Of a DNA stretch of 64,000 nt, positions 17,501 to 24,366 are shown piece after piece. Numbering within the stretch: the stretch's first letter is position 1; every line of letters starts with the position of its first letter. Below the pieces are notes generated by a model. The model was not told the origin of the DNA, did no database searches, and saw nothing but the letters and a program-made list of their open reading frames with translations. Source of the stretch: Conexibacter sp. CPCC 206217 (GTDB taxonomy: Bacteria > Actinomycetota > Thermoleophilia > Solirubrobacterales > Solirubrobacteraceae); the NCBI RefSeq assembly GCF_030646165.1, contig NZ_JAUTDO010000013.1, forward strand, positions 1-64,000, read 5' to 3'. The translations under genes and the position numbers were made by a program.

Positions 17501-17758
17501 CATCACCGCCAGCTCCTCGTACGGACCCTGGACGGCATCCTCGACGTGGCGGCGCAGCACGTCGGCCGAGCGCTCCGACAGCGCCAGCGCCAGCAGCGTC
17601 TCCGGCGCCTCGCCCTGCTCGACCAGCCAGGCGATCCGCGCGACGAGCGTGCGCGTCTTGCCGCTGCCGGCGCCGCCGACGATCAGCAGCGGTCCGCCAC
17701 GGTGAGTGACGGCCGCTCGCTGAGCGGAAGAGAGACCGTCGTGCTTCGCACAGGACAC
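14528..17758 (-). CDS. UvrD/Rep-type helicase fused to an AddB-like Fe-S PD-(D/E)XK nuclease
   Basis: A 1076-residue superfamily 1A DNA helicase with a C-terminal nuclease, probably acting on broken DNA ends. Helicase motifs: Q motif LSSAQRAAV (Q13), Walker A GGAGSGKT (28-35), motif Ia LALALSERSADVLRRH, Walker B VDDVQEPN (D261, D262, Q264), motif III GDDDQAITRLRAA, motif IV RLEHSFRCPQ and motif VI LLHVAMTRTRDRLVL. The usual D-E pair of Walker B is D-D here. The C-terminal ~270 residues are a RecB-type nuclease with RGRVDRVDKL and ELIDYKTG (catalytic D and K), and the cysteines TCPLKYKF plus CAICDYRLVC form the C...CxxCx5C iron-sulfur staple of AddB. No partner subunit is adjacent. The GTG at 17758 gives a start just before the Q motif; only nine bases separate it from the divergent phosphatase start. 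Confidence 0.87.
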   Translation of the reverse strand: MSCAKHDGLSSAQRAAVTHRGGPLLIVGGAGSGKTRTLVARIAWLVEQGEAPETLLALALSERSADVLRRHVEDAVQGPYEELAVMTIHAFCARLLREEALEGGIDPFAVAVGRADRLAMLLERIDELTIRRHDFRGNPAALVASFVRRIDRLKDELIGPEEYAAWAESLGGGGDDELHPTGDDYMAQGDGAAAARISDAERSRGAREREFAAIYLAHDRMLAEQGALDSGDLVIGALRLLRDHPHVRARVAARYRHLLVDDVQEPNFAHGLLLRLLAAEHGNITAAGDDDQAITRLRAAATKNLRDFQAELPDATVVRLEHSFRCPQRVLDAACAVVAPLEDRIEKRLDGPLGGEVAFWRAANERAQAQAVAADVERLIGREGVPPERIAVLVRSIAREGQAVGVALEERAVGHRLVGEAAFFQRSEVRDLLAWLRLLVDPADAPAVVRALARPPIELRSVDLARCTQIARRRKLDMVGALAAALESPQIPPEARDRIRMFLTLYRSAVGALDTMRPDLFVHRLIERLGLRRQQLFSAQAEVVERLRGLARFGELATAFTQRQPQATPREFARSIAAAAEAGLREEEEPPPATVRGVQVMSMQSAQGLEFDHVYVLGLHAAGMPGAHTRTLEPIAPALMKETLPEGDHDAHVAEMRRLLHVAMTRTRDRLVLVHPQASDRGAAQPPSPFAEEARAAVAGRWEERAEELFGPAESLHSTYRILRDELLETIKRTGTRIGELRFDTDLDVSHAIVRYLEVVKLAALIERSDDHTVADALAEVNARLASAITSEQRDILATSPLDEWLLDADRDDRTRAAAIAAREEPTLEPFLPRRGDGVMLSASDIDTYRTCPLKYKFARVFRIPQEPTLNQRFGILVHQVLERFHGSGHDEPPTLGAMMGLLEAGWRRGGFGGSEQEIQLRGKATSALTRYFERFQEEPSQPVAFERSFSFRVGPHLLRGRVDRVDKLPEGGFELIDYKTGPPKTRDQLDRDVQLSLYAVAAREAWQFEAARGAYYYVLDDAKVPVERDSGDRDWIEEIAREVAEGILSQGFEPTPSFSACAICDYRLVCPAAER

Positions 17759-17767
17759 CCTGCAAGT

Positions 17768-18625
17768 ATGCCGTCGATGGAGACCTCCGGCACGGCGCTC
17801 GACGCCGACTGGCCCGGCGCCTGCCGCGCCGCGGCGACCGCGTTGCGCGGGATCCTGCGTGACGCCCCGCGCACGCGCGAGCGCGCCGTCGAGACCGGCC
17901 AGCGCGGCGAGGGCGGCGACCGCACGCTCGTGATCGACCGCTGCGCGGAGGACGCGGTCTTCGCCCAGCTCGACCTGCTGCACGCCGCGGGCCATCGCTT
18001 CACCGCCGTCTCGGAGGAGCGCGGCGAGGTCGGCTACGGCGGCGGGCCGGTGCGCGTCGTGATCGACCCGATCGACGGCTCGCTCAACGCGAAGCGGCTG
18101 ATGTCGCCGGTCGCGCTCTCGATCGCGGTCGCCGACGGCCCGACGATGGCCGACGTCGCGTTCGGCTTCGTGCACGACTTCGGCACCGGCGAGGAGTGGA
18201 CCGCGACGCGCGGCGGCGGCGCGTTCCTGGACGGCGTCGCGCTCGACCCGGCGCTGCCGGAGCGGCGCGGGCGCAGCGGCAAGCTGGAGCTGCTCGGCGT
18301 CGAGGTCGCCGACCCGCGCTGGATCGCCGCCTCGATCGACGCGCTGCAGCAGCAGACCGAGCGCGTGCGCGTGCTCGGCGCGATCTCGATCACGATCTGC
18401 CAGGTCGCCGCCGCGCGGCTGGACGCGATGGTCTCGCTGCGCCGCTGCCGCGCGGTCGACGCCGCCGCCGCGCAGCTGATCGTGCGCGAGGCCGGCGGCC
18501 ACGTCGCGTTCCCGCTCTGCCCCGGCGGCCCGCTCAGCGCCCCGCTCGACGTCGAGCCGCACTCGCACATCGTCTGCGCGCGCTCGCCGGAGACGCTCGC
18601 CGCGCTGGCGGCGATCGGTACCTGA
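17768..18625 (+). CDS. Inositol-monophosphatase-family phosphatase
   Basis: A Mg2+-dependent phosphatase of the inositol monophosphatase / fructose-1,6-bisphosphatase superfamily, 285 residues. The metal-binding signature is VIDPIDGSLNAKR (D100, D103), preceded by the upstream acidic pair SEERGE (E83, E84). The second signature is weaker: SLRRCRAVDAAAAQLIVREAGG, where the family WDxAAG motif has degraded to RAVDAAA but keeps the aspartate. Substrate could be myo-inositol phosphate, histidinol phosphate, PAP or similar; the altered second motif makes assignment unsafe. ATG 17768 and ATG 17777 are both possible starts. It is head to head with the helicase-nuclease gene. Confidence 0.78.
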   Translation: MPSMETSGTALDADWPGACRAAATALRGILRDAPRTRERAVETGQRGEGGDRTLVIDRCAEDAVFAQLDLLHAAGHRFTAVSEERGEVGYGGGPVRVVIDPIDGSLNAKRLMSPVALSIAVADGPTMADVAFGFVHDFGTGEEWTATRGGGAFLDGVALDPALPERRGRSGKLELLGVEVADPRWIAASIDALQQQTERVRVLGAISITICQVAAARLDAMVSLRRCRAVDAAAAQLIVREAGGHVAFPLCPGGPLSAPLDVEPHSHIVCARSPETLAALAAIGT

Positions 18626-18654
18626 GGGGGGTCGGGTCGCGGACCTTGCTCACC

Positions 18655-18709
18655 GGGAGTTCCCGCCCGCGCGCCGCAGCGTCCGCACACCGGAGTGGAA
18701 CTCTCAATG
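18655..18709. repeat. Dispersed inverted-repeat element, copy B
   Basis: Arms GGGAGTTCC (18655-18663) and GGAACTCTC (18697-18705) separated by 33 bases, then AATG. Compared with copy A at 5679-5732 the arms differ by one base (giving a G-T wobble) and the loop by one base in length. It lies in the 110-base gap upstream of the zincin gene. Confidence 0.45.
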
Positions 18710-18735
18710 CGAAGCACTGCCATAGTTGGAGGCAG

Positions 18736-19791
18736 ATGATCGATTGGCCGCTCGTACAGCGGCTGGCCAGCTTCGTCGCCGGTCAGCCCGACACCAAGCC
18801 GCTCGCCGCCGACCTCGGCGCGCTCTCGCGCGAGAGCGCGGAGGCGGTGATCGCCTACACCGGGCTGGCGCCGCACGCCGAGCTGCCGGTCGCCGAGGCC
18901 GTCGAGCGCAGCGAGTGGATCCGCGCGAACATCGCCTCGATGAGCGCGCTGCTGGACCCGGCGCTGAGATCGGTCGGCAGAACCGTCGCCAAGCCCGCGA
19001 GACCGTTCGTCCAGCTCGGCGCCGGTGTCGTGATGACGGCGGAGGTCGGCGTGATGCTCGGCTTCCTCGCCCAGCGCGTGCTCGGCCAGTACGAGATCGT
19101 GCTGCTCGACACGACGCCCGACGACAGGCCGCCGCGGCTGCTGTACGTTGCGCCGAACCTCGCCAACTCCGTCAGAACGTTCAGAGCCGACGAGCGTGAG
19201 TTCCTGCACTGGGTCGCGCTGCACGAGATCACGCACGCGGTCCAGTTCGCCGGCGTGCCGTGGCTGCAGAGACACATGGCCGGGATGGTCCGCGAGCTGC
19301 TCGACAGCGCGCAGTTGAAGATCGACACCAGACGCGCGCTGCGGCTGCCGCGCACCGACGACTTCAAGAAGCTCGTCGAGGTGGTCCGCTCGGGCGACAT
19401 CGTCACCCTCGTGGCGAGCCCGAACGAGAAGAGAACGATCGACACGATGCAGGCGACGATGGCTGTGATCGAGGGCTACGCCGAGCACGTGATGGACGCC
19501 GTCGGGGAGCCGCTGCTGCCGGGCCTGCCGAGACTGCGCGCGTCGCTGGACTCGCGCCGCCGCTCGCAGTCGGCGCCGGCGCGGCTGATGATGAAGCTGC
19601 TCGGCATGGAGATGAAGATGCGCCAGTACCAGCAGGGGAAGGTCTTCTGCGACGCGGTCGTGAGAGCTGGCGGGATCGAGGCGCTCAACCGTGTCTGGCG
19701 CAGCCCCGCGTCGATGCCGACGCTCGCGGAGATCGAGGACCCGCTCGCCTGGCTGAGGCGAACGGATGTTCCGCCTGCGCTGACTGCCTGA
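18736..19791 (+). CDS. Zinc-dependent metalloprotease-like protein (zincin, DUF2342/F420-associated type)
   Basis: A 351-residue protein of the actinobacterial zincin-2 group often found near coenzyme F420 genes. The zinc motif is HEITH (H163, E164, H167) in LHWVALHEITHAVQFAG, and a third ligand is probably in IEGYAEHVMDA, about 80 residues later. The rest is mainly alpha-helical with a central DTTPDDRPPRLLYVAPN strand region. No signal peptide is seen, so it is probably cytoplasmic. GGAGG lies four bases before the ATG at 18736. Proteolysis has not been shown for the family as far as I know, and no F420 biosynthesis gene is adjacent here. The last codons contain the first of two GAAC-N4-GTTC boxes. 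Confidence 0.8.
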   Translation: MIDWPLVQRLASFVAGQPDTKPLAADLGALSRESAEAVIAYTGLAPHAELPVAEAVERSEWIRANIASMSALLDPALRSVGRTVAKPARPFVQLGAGVVMTAEVGVMLGFLAQRVLGQYEIVLLDTTPDDRPPRLLYVAPNLANSVRTFRADEREFLHWVALHEITHAVQFAGVPWLQRHMAGMVRELLDSAQLKIDTRRALRLPRTDDFKKLVEVVRSGDIVTLVASPNEKRTIDTMQATMAVIEGYAEHVMDAVGEPLLPGLPRLRASLDSRRRSQSAPARLMMKLLGMEMKMRQYQQGKVFCDAVVRAGGIEALNRVWRSPASMPTLAEIEDPLAWLRRTDVPPALTA

Positions 19792-19801
19792 ACGGCTGTT
19801 C
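19760..19801. promoter_or_regulatory. Two LexA-like GAAC-N4-GTTC boxes
   Basis: GAACGGATGTTC (19760-19771) and GAACGGCTGTTC (19790-19801) are identical except for one central base and lie 30 bp apart, about three helical turns. A weaker third copy AAACAGGTGTTC is at 19843-19854. The pattern fits the actinobacterial LexA box. They lie upstream of the Ala/Arg-rich protein gene at 19890. Confidence 0.5.
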
Positions 19802-19815
19802 GCACACATCGCCGG

Positions 19816-19843
19816 TGTAACGCGCGCTATCGTGCGGGTTACA
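19816..19843. promoter_or_regulatory. Inverted repeat TGTAAC-N16-GTTACA
   Basis: Perfect 6-bp arms upstream of the gene at 19890, between the second LexA-like box and the ribosome site (AAGGAG near 19871). Possible binding site or promoter element; unproven. Confidence 0.3.
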
Positions 19844-19889
19844 AACAGGTGTTCGTCCGCACAACCACGTTCAAGGAGCCTCTTCCTCG

Positions 19890-20690
19890 ATGGCCAGCAA
19901 CGACACGACCGCGAGACCGACCAGCGCCGCCGCGCCGACCGCTTCAACCGACAGACCGGCCGCCGCGAGCACGCCCAGAGCCGCGCCGAGCACGCCGAGC
20001 GCCGCTGCCGCGAGCACGCCGAGAGCCGCGGCTGCGAGAGCGCGCAGAACCGCGAGAGCGCGCAGAACTGCCAGAGCCCGTAGAGCGCCAAGAGCGCGCA
20101 GAAGCGCGAGCGGCGCGAGACGGTCGAGCACCGCGAAGCCGCGCACGACCGTGGGCACGACGCGCGAGCCGGTCGCGACGACGCCGATCGCGCAGGCGCA
20201 GCAGCTCGCCGAACGCGTCGTGCTGATCCCGCTCGGCGCCGCGCTCGAGGCGCGCGACCGCATCACCGGCGCCGTCGACGCGATCGTCACCAACTCGACC
20301 GAGGCGATCGAGGGCATCGTCGCCGTCACGAGATCGCGCAGAACGCTCGACAGACAGCTGAAGCACTACGAGCGCCGCGGCGGCAAGGCCCGCACGGAGC
20401 TCGAGCGCGAGGTCCGCAAGACGCGCTCGCGCCTGGAGCGCGAGGCGCGCCACTCGCGCGTGCGCGCCGAGAGACGCGCCAGAGAGGCCCGCCGCGGCTT
20501 CGAGCACCAGCGCACCGAGGCGCGCAGAGCGATCAGCTCCAACGTCGAGACGCTGCAGAGCCGTGTCGCCCCGCTGCGCGACCGCGTCGAGCCGGTTCGC
20601 AGCCGTTTCGAAAACGTGGTTCAAAATGGCGTGTCTGCGGGCAGAAAGCTCGTGGGGGACGCCCAGGACCGCATCTCGAAGGTCGCCTGA
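19890..20690 (+). CDS. Ala/Arg-rich histone-H1-like protein with phasin-like helical domain
   Basis: A 266-residue very basic protein in two parts. Residues 1-95 are low complexity (Ala, Arg, Pro, Ser, Thr) with ARARRTARARRAPRARR-type repeats, as in histone-H1-like tails. Residues ~100-266 are predicted helical: a conserved-looking segment AERVVLIPLGAALEARDRI at ~107-125, then a long charged coiled coil (LEREVRKTRSRLEREARHSR and so on) and an amphipathic end. The build recalls pseudomonad PhaF phasins, which bind PHA granules with one half and DNA with the other, but with the tail at the N-terminus. A PHA-synthase-like gene is at 53212. DNA binding and granule binding are inference. AAGGAG lies about 12 bases before the ATG. 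Arginine is often AGA. Confidence 0.6.
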   Translation: MASNDTTARPTSAAAPTASTDRPAAASTPRAAPSTPSAAAASTPRAAAARARRTARARRTARARRAPRARRSASGARRSSTAKPRTTVGTTREPVATTPIAQAQQLAERVVLIPLGAALEARDRITGAVDAIVTNSTEAIEGIVAVTRSRRTLDRQLKHYERRGGKARTELEREVRKTRSRLEREARHSRVRAERRAREARRGFEHQRTEARRAISSNVETLQSRVAPLRDRVEPVRSRFENVVQNGVSAGRKLVGDAQDRISKVA

Positions 20691-20715
20691 GCGTCAACTC
20701 GACCACTTCATCCGG

Positions 20716-20736
20716 CCGGTGCACGGGAGGCACCGG
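20716..20736 (+). terminator. Hairpin after the Ala/Arg-rich protein gene
   Basis: Perfect arms CCGGTGC/GCACCGG with loop ACGGGAG, 26 bases after the stop at 20690. No T run. Confidence 0.45.
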
Positions 20737-20800
20737 ATCCGGCAGGGGTTCGCCGGTTCACCACGCCGGCGGATGACGCATCCTCTCCTCCCTCAACCGT

Positions 20801-20825
20801 CCGGGGCGCTCACGAGGCGCCCCGG
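20801..20825 (+). terminator. Second hairpin in the 208-base gap before mrp
   Basis: Perfect 9-bp arms CCGGGGCGC/GCGCCCCGG with loop TCACGAG. Its 3' end is 73 bases before the mrp start, so it could be a back-up terminator or part of the mrp leader. Nothing else is recognisable in the gap. Confidence 0.4.
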
Positions 20826-20898
20826 CGGCTGTGCGGGCCGTGTCGGGCCGTGTCCGCCGGTTCCCGGACTGACCGCACAAGCCTGCCACAATGGGTCC

Positions 20899-22059
20899 AT
20901 GCCGACCCAAGACCAGATCCGCGAGGCGCTGCGCGCCGTTATCGACCCAGAGCTGCGCAAGGACATCGTGGAGCTCGAAATGGTCCGCTCGATCGATGTC
21001 CACGACAACGGCGTCGTCGACGTGAAGGTGTCGCTGACGACGCCCGGCTGCCCGATTCGCAGCCACTTCCAGACGGGCGTCGCGACCGCCGTCAAGGCGT
21101 TGGACGGTGTCAATAGCGTCAACATCAGCTTCGACGTCCTGTCCGACGAGGAGAAGGGCAACCTGCAGCGCAAGCTCGGCCGCGGCGGCCCGCTGCCGTC
21201 CGGCGCGCTGGCGCAGGTCGCCAACGTCATCTGCGTCGGCTCCGGCAAGGGCGGCGTCGGCAAGTCGTCGGTCACCGCCAACCTCGCCGCCGCGCTCGCC
21301 GCGGAGGGCAAGTCGGTCGGCGTGCTCGACGCGGACGTGTGGGGCTACTCGCAGCCGCGCATGTTCGGCCTCGGCGCCACGCGTCCGAAGGTCAACGAGC
21401 AGCGCAAGATCATCCCGCCCGTCGCGCACGAGGGCATCAAGGTGATGTCGATCGGCTTCTTCATCGAGGAGGACGCCGCTGTCGTCTGGCGCGGCCCGAT
21501 GCTGCACAAGGCGCTGCAGCAGTTCCTCGAGGACGTCGACTGGGGCGCGCTGGACTACCTGCTCGTCGACCTGCCGCCGGGCACCGGCGACGTCGGCATG
21601 ACGCTCGCCCAGTTGCTGCCCGACGCGAGATTCCTGCTCGTCACGACGCCGCAGCCGGTCGCGCAGAAGGTCGCTCGACGGTCGGCCGAGATGGCCGGCA
21701 AGGTCAGACTCGAGATCGCCGGCGTCGTCGAGAACATGTCCGGCTTCGTCACGCCCGGCAACGAGCGCTTCGAGATCTTCGGCGCCGGCGGCGGTCAGCT
21801 GCTGGCCGACGAGCTCGGCGTCCCGCTGCTCGGCCAGATTCCGCTCACGATGCCGCTGCGCGAGCAGGCGGACGCGGGCACCCCGCTCGTCGTCGCCGAT
21901 CCGGACGACCCGGCCGCCCAGGCGATCCGCCAGACGGCCCGTGGCCTGATCGCGCTGACGCCGATCGAGCTGCCGGTGATGCAGACGGTCACCCCCGCCG
22001 CCCCGAGCCTCGACGTGATCCCGCCGAGACCGATGGGCATGTCGCTCCCCATGGCGTAA
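20899..22059 (+). CDS. mrp: Mrp/ApbC-family iron-sulfur cluster carrier ATPase
   Basis: A cytosolic P-loop ATPase that carries iron-sulfur clusters to target proteins. Residues ~1-80 are the MIP18/DUF59 domain (VIDPELRKDIVELEMV, TTPGCPIR). The ATPase part has the deviant Walker A GSGKGGVGKSS (114-124), switch segment VLDADVWGYSQPRMFG, and LLVDLPPGTGD. The CxxC pair that many Mrp proteins use to bridge a cluster is absent: the region after VVENMSGF reads VTPGNERFEIFGAGGG, as in other actinobacterial members. A short Pro-rich tail ends the protein. The ATG at 20899 precedes the first helix; no strong ribosome site is visible. Convergent with a 7Fe ferredoxin gene. Confidence 0.9.
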   Translation: MPTQDQIREALRAVIDPELRKDIVELEMVRSIDVHDNGVVDVKVSLTTPGCPIRSHFQTGVATAVKALDGVNSVNISFDVLSDEEKGNLQRKLGRGGPLPSGALAQVANVICVGSGKGGVGKSSVTANLAAALAAEGKSVGVLDADVWGYSQPRMFGLGATRPKVNEQRKIIPPVAHEGIKVMSIGFFIEEDAAVVWRGPMLHKALQQFLEDVDWGALDYLLVDLPPGTGDVGMTLAQLLPDARFLLVTTPQPVAQKVARRSAEMAGKVRLEIAGVVENMSGFVTPGNERFEIFGAGGGQLLADELGVPLLGQIPLTMPLREQADAGTPLVVADPDDPAAQAIRQTARGLIALTPIELPVMQTVTPAAPSLDVIPPRPMGMSLPMA

Positions 22060-22070
22060 GACGTTCGCTG

Positions 22071-22096
22071 CGGACGCGCCCGCGCGGGCGCGTCCG
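22071..22096. terminator. Bidirectional terminator between mrp and fdxA
   Basis: A near-perfect 26-base palindrome: 12-bp arms CGGACGCGCCCG/CGGGCGCGTCCG separated by CG. It lies between convergent stop codons at 22059 and 22114. Confidence 0.6.
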
Positions 22097-22113
22097 TCGC
22101 CAACCGGGAAGCG

Positions 22114-22377
22114 TTACTTCCCGGCGTAATATCTGGCGTTCAGCTCCGCGAAGTGGGACCACTCGGCGGGCAGCTGGTCCTCGGCGAAGCACGCGTCGAC
22201 CGGGCATGCTTCGACGCAGGCGTCGCAGTCGATGCACTCCTCGGGGTCGATGTAGAGCATCTCGACGCTGTCGTAGTCGGGCTCGTCGGGCGTGGGGTGG
22301 ATGCAGTCGACCGGACAGACCTCTACGCAGGAGTTGTCCTTCGCGCCGATGCAAGGCTCTGCGATCACGTAGGCCAT
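22114..22377 (-). CDS. fdxA: Seven-iron ferredoxin
   Basis: An 87-residue electron carrier with one 3Fe-4S and one 4Fe-4S cluster. The cysteine pattern is that of FdxA/Azotobacter FdI: C9, C17 and C58 for the 3Fe cluster, C21, C48, C51 and C54 for the 4Fe cluster, and a spare C25. The second motif reads ECIDCDACVEACPVD. The tail AEWSHFAELNARYYAGK is typical of actinobacterial FdxA. The ATG at 22377 has AGAGGA about eight bases upstream, and a -10-like TATCAT lies about 47 bases upstream. Partners are unknown; F420- or P450-linked reductases are usual candidates. Confidence 0.93.
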   Translation of the reverse strand: MAYVIAEPCIGAKDNSCVEVCPVDCIHPTPDEPDYDSVEMLYIDPEECIDCDACVEACPVDACFAEDQLPAEWSHFAELNARYYAGK

Positions 22378-22423
22378 GAGCGGTTTCCTCTTTGCAGCGT
22401 TGGTTGAAGCATGGAGCGCACGG

Positions 22424-22429
22424 ATGATA
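22424..22429 (-). promoter_or_regulatory. Candidate -10 element of fdxA
   Basis: TATCAT on the minus strand, the only AT-rich hexamer in the GC-rich stretch upstream of fdxA. No convincing -35 is visible. Confidence 0.35.
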
Positions 22430-22506
22430 CGTCCGCGCGCGGAGGGGCGACGCTGTCTTGGCCTTGCTCCACCGATCTGCGCTCGCGGACATCGCTGGAT
22501 CAAGGC

Positions 22507-23304
22507 TCAGAGCTTGTCGAGGATCTCGCGCCGCTTGCGCGCGTGCTCCTCGGGCGTCAGCAGCCCGGAGGCGCGCAGGTCGTCGAGCTGGCGCAGACTG
22601 GTCGCGATCGCGTCCCCGCCGGTCCGCTCTCTCGCCGCCGCGATCTGCGACAGCTGCGCCGCGAGCGCGCCGAGTTGGTTCGCGCCCGTGGTCGTGCCCG
22701 TGTCGGTGACCGTGCCAGAGCCCGCGGTCGCCGATCTGCCGGCGCCGCCGCCCGAGCCGGCCGACACGCCGGACCAGCCTGCGCTGACGCTCGTGCCGGC
22801 TCTGGCCGCCCGCATCGCCTCGAACGCCTTTCCGACGTCGCCGCCGTTGGCCGCGATCAAGGCCGCGCGCGTGGCGCGGGTCGCCTCGCCGCGCCTGCCG
22901 CTGACCGCGATCCCGGCGAGCAGGAAGAACGGGCCGATCGACAGCAGGCAGCCGGCGACGATCACGCTCGGGATCTCGGCGTCGGTACCCGCGCCGCTGC
23001 CGAGCGCGGACCACAGCGCCGCCCCGCCCGCGGCCGTCAGCGCAAGGCCGAGCGAGAGCAACCCGAGCGGCGTTCCGCGCGGGTTGCGTTGACGCAGGGT
23101 GAAGATCCACGAGGCGAGCGGGATCGCGACGAAGATCGCGACCGCGATCACGACGCCGGACTGCCCGTCGAGTCTGCACGCGAGCTGGGTGTCGGCGGGC
23201 GTGCAGAGGCTCACGCGCGTCCACGCGTAGGTGCACCACGCGACGACCGCGACCGCGGCGGCCGACAGCACGACGCCGAGCAGCGCCGGGAACCAGTACT
23301 TCAC
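22507..23304 (-). CDS. Four-helix membrane protein with C-terminal SHOCT domain
   Basis: A 265-residue membrane protein. Hydrophobic segments are at ~5-27, ~48-66, ~78-98 and ~106-128; between the first two is a short loop with two cysteines (SLCTPADTQLACRLDG). A Gly/Thr/Ser-rich linker follows, then the C-terminal SHOCT module (SLRQLDDLRASGLLTPEEHARKRREILDKL region, residues ~235-265), a short helical-hairpin often at protein ends and thought to aid oligomerisation. The GTG start overlaps the TGA of the upstream gene (GTGA), so the two are translated as a coupled pair. Function unknown. Confidence 0.65.
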   Translation of the reverse strand: MKYWFPALLGVVLSAAAVAVVAWCTYAWTRVSLCTPADTQLACRLDGQSGVVIAVAIFVAIPLASWIFTLRQRNPRGTPLGLLSLGLALTAAGGAALWSALGSGAGTDAEIPSVIVAGCLLSIGPFFLLAGIAVSGRRGEATRATRAALIAANGGDVGKAFEAMRAARAGTSVSAGWSGVSAGSGGGAGRSATAGSGTVTDTGTTTGANQLGALAAQLSQIAAARERTGGDAIATSLRQLDDLRASGLLTPEEHARKRREILDKL

Positions 23305-24314
23305 GGCAAGCACCGCTGGATGTCGCCGCCGTTGCCCTGCGCGTTGCGCACGCACGTCATGACGCGGCGCGCCTCGGCGCCGGTCAGCGTCTGCGTGCCG
23401 CTGTCGGTGCGGATCGTGACCGAGTCGTCGCGCGACGCGGACGTCTGGCCGGGCTGCTCGCCCGGGCGGTACACCGTCCGCCCGCCGAAGTTCGCCTTCC
23501 AGTGCGAGTTGCGCGCCGAGACGTCTCTGAAGAAGAGCGACCAGTCCGGCTGGTCGCCGGGCGAGAACGGGGACATCAGCACGAGGTAGTCGAGCTTGCG
23601 CGCCGGGAATCTGCCCTGCGCCGCCGCCTTGCGCACTGCCCGCGACGGCGCCTGCGGGTCGACCTGCGACAACCGCAGGCCGATCCGCTCGCCGGCGGAG
23701 CCCGCCTGCTGCACGCCGACGTTCAGCTCGTCGTCGACGTCGATCAGCCGCTGGTCGCCGTTGCGCAGTCTCGTGCTGGAGTTGATCCGATCGGGCGCGA
23801 GCCGCAGCAGCCAGACGCGCTCGCCCGGCTTCAGCTTCTTCTGGATCCCGTTGAGCGCCTGCTTGAACGTCGCCGGGCGCATCAGGTCGTAGCGGCGCGT
23901 CGGGCGCGGCGTGCCGTCGTCGCCCTGCTCGTCGGAGGAGCCCTGCCCGTCGCCCGACGGCGAGTCGCCGGCGTCGCTGCCGCTGCCGCTCTCGCTGAAG
24001 GATCCGCCGTCGTGGGCGCCCGTCGGGGTGTCGGCCTCCGAGAAGTACACGAGGGCGCCGGCACCGCCGAGCGCCAGCACGATCGTCAAGAAGACGAGCA
24101 ACGCGTTGCTGCCGCGGCGCCCGCGCGGTGCGCCCGGGACGCCGTCGACCTGCGGGGCGCCGTGGTCGCCGCGATCCCCGCCGACGCTCGCCGACGCGCC
24201 GACGTTGCCGCTCGACGTGCTCGCCTTCGCACTGGCGATGGTCGGCGAGCCCCGCTCGGCCGCGTCCTTGAGGGCCGCGAACGGATCCTCCTCGTCCTGC
24301 TTGCGCCGGAACAT
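23301..24314 (-). CDS. Single-pass membrane protein with extracellular domain, function unknown
   Basis: A 337-residue protein: a cytoplasmic head of ~68 residues rich in Ser/Gly (DPFAALKDAAERG near the start), one membrane helix at ~70-90 (ALLVFLTIVLALGGAGALVYF), a low-complexity Ser/Gly/Asp linker (~95-135), and an outer domain of ~200 residues with PATFKQALNGIQKKLKPGERVWLLRLAPDRI, a central beta-rich region and a closing MTCVRNAQGNGGDIQRCLP with two cysteines. I do not recognise the outer domain. It is coupled by a GTGA overlap to the SHOCT-domain membrane protein, so both probably act in one complex at the membrane. Confidence 0.6.
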   Translation of the reverse strand: MFRRKQDEEDPFAALKDAAERGSPTIASAKASTSSGNVGASASVGGDRGDHGAPQVDGVPGAPRGRRGSNALLVFLTIVLALGGAGALVYFSEADTPTGAHDGGSFSESGSGSDAGDSPSGDGQGSSDEQGDDGTPRPTRRYDLMRPATFKQALNGIQKKLKPGERVWLLRLAPDRINSSTRLRNGDQRLIDVDDELNVGVQQAGSAGERIGLRLSQVDPQAPSRAVRKAAAQGRFPARKLDYLVLMSPFSPGDQPDWSLFFRDVSARNSHWKANFGGRTVYRPGEQPGQTSASRDDSVTIRTDSGTQTLTGAEARRVMTCVRNAQGNGGDIQRCLP

Positions 24315-24366
24315 GGCCGCGATTCAAGCACGCCCCGCGGCAGCCCACACGCCCGATCGCCGCCGG

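Noticed and set aside
15089..17767. Long plus-strand frame opposite the helicase-nuclease
   Set aside because: Only its last part (from 17768) is a real gene, the inositol-phosphatase-like enzyme; the rest is antisense to helicase motifs.
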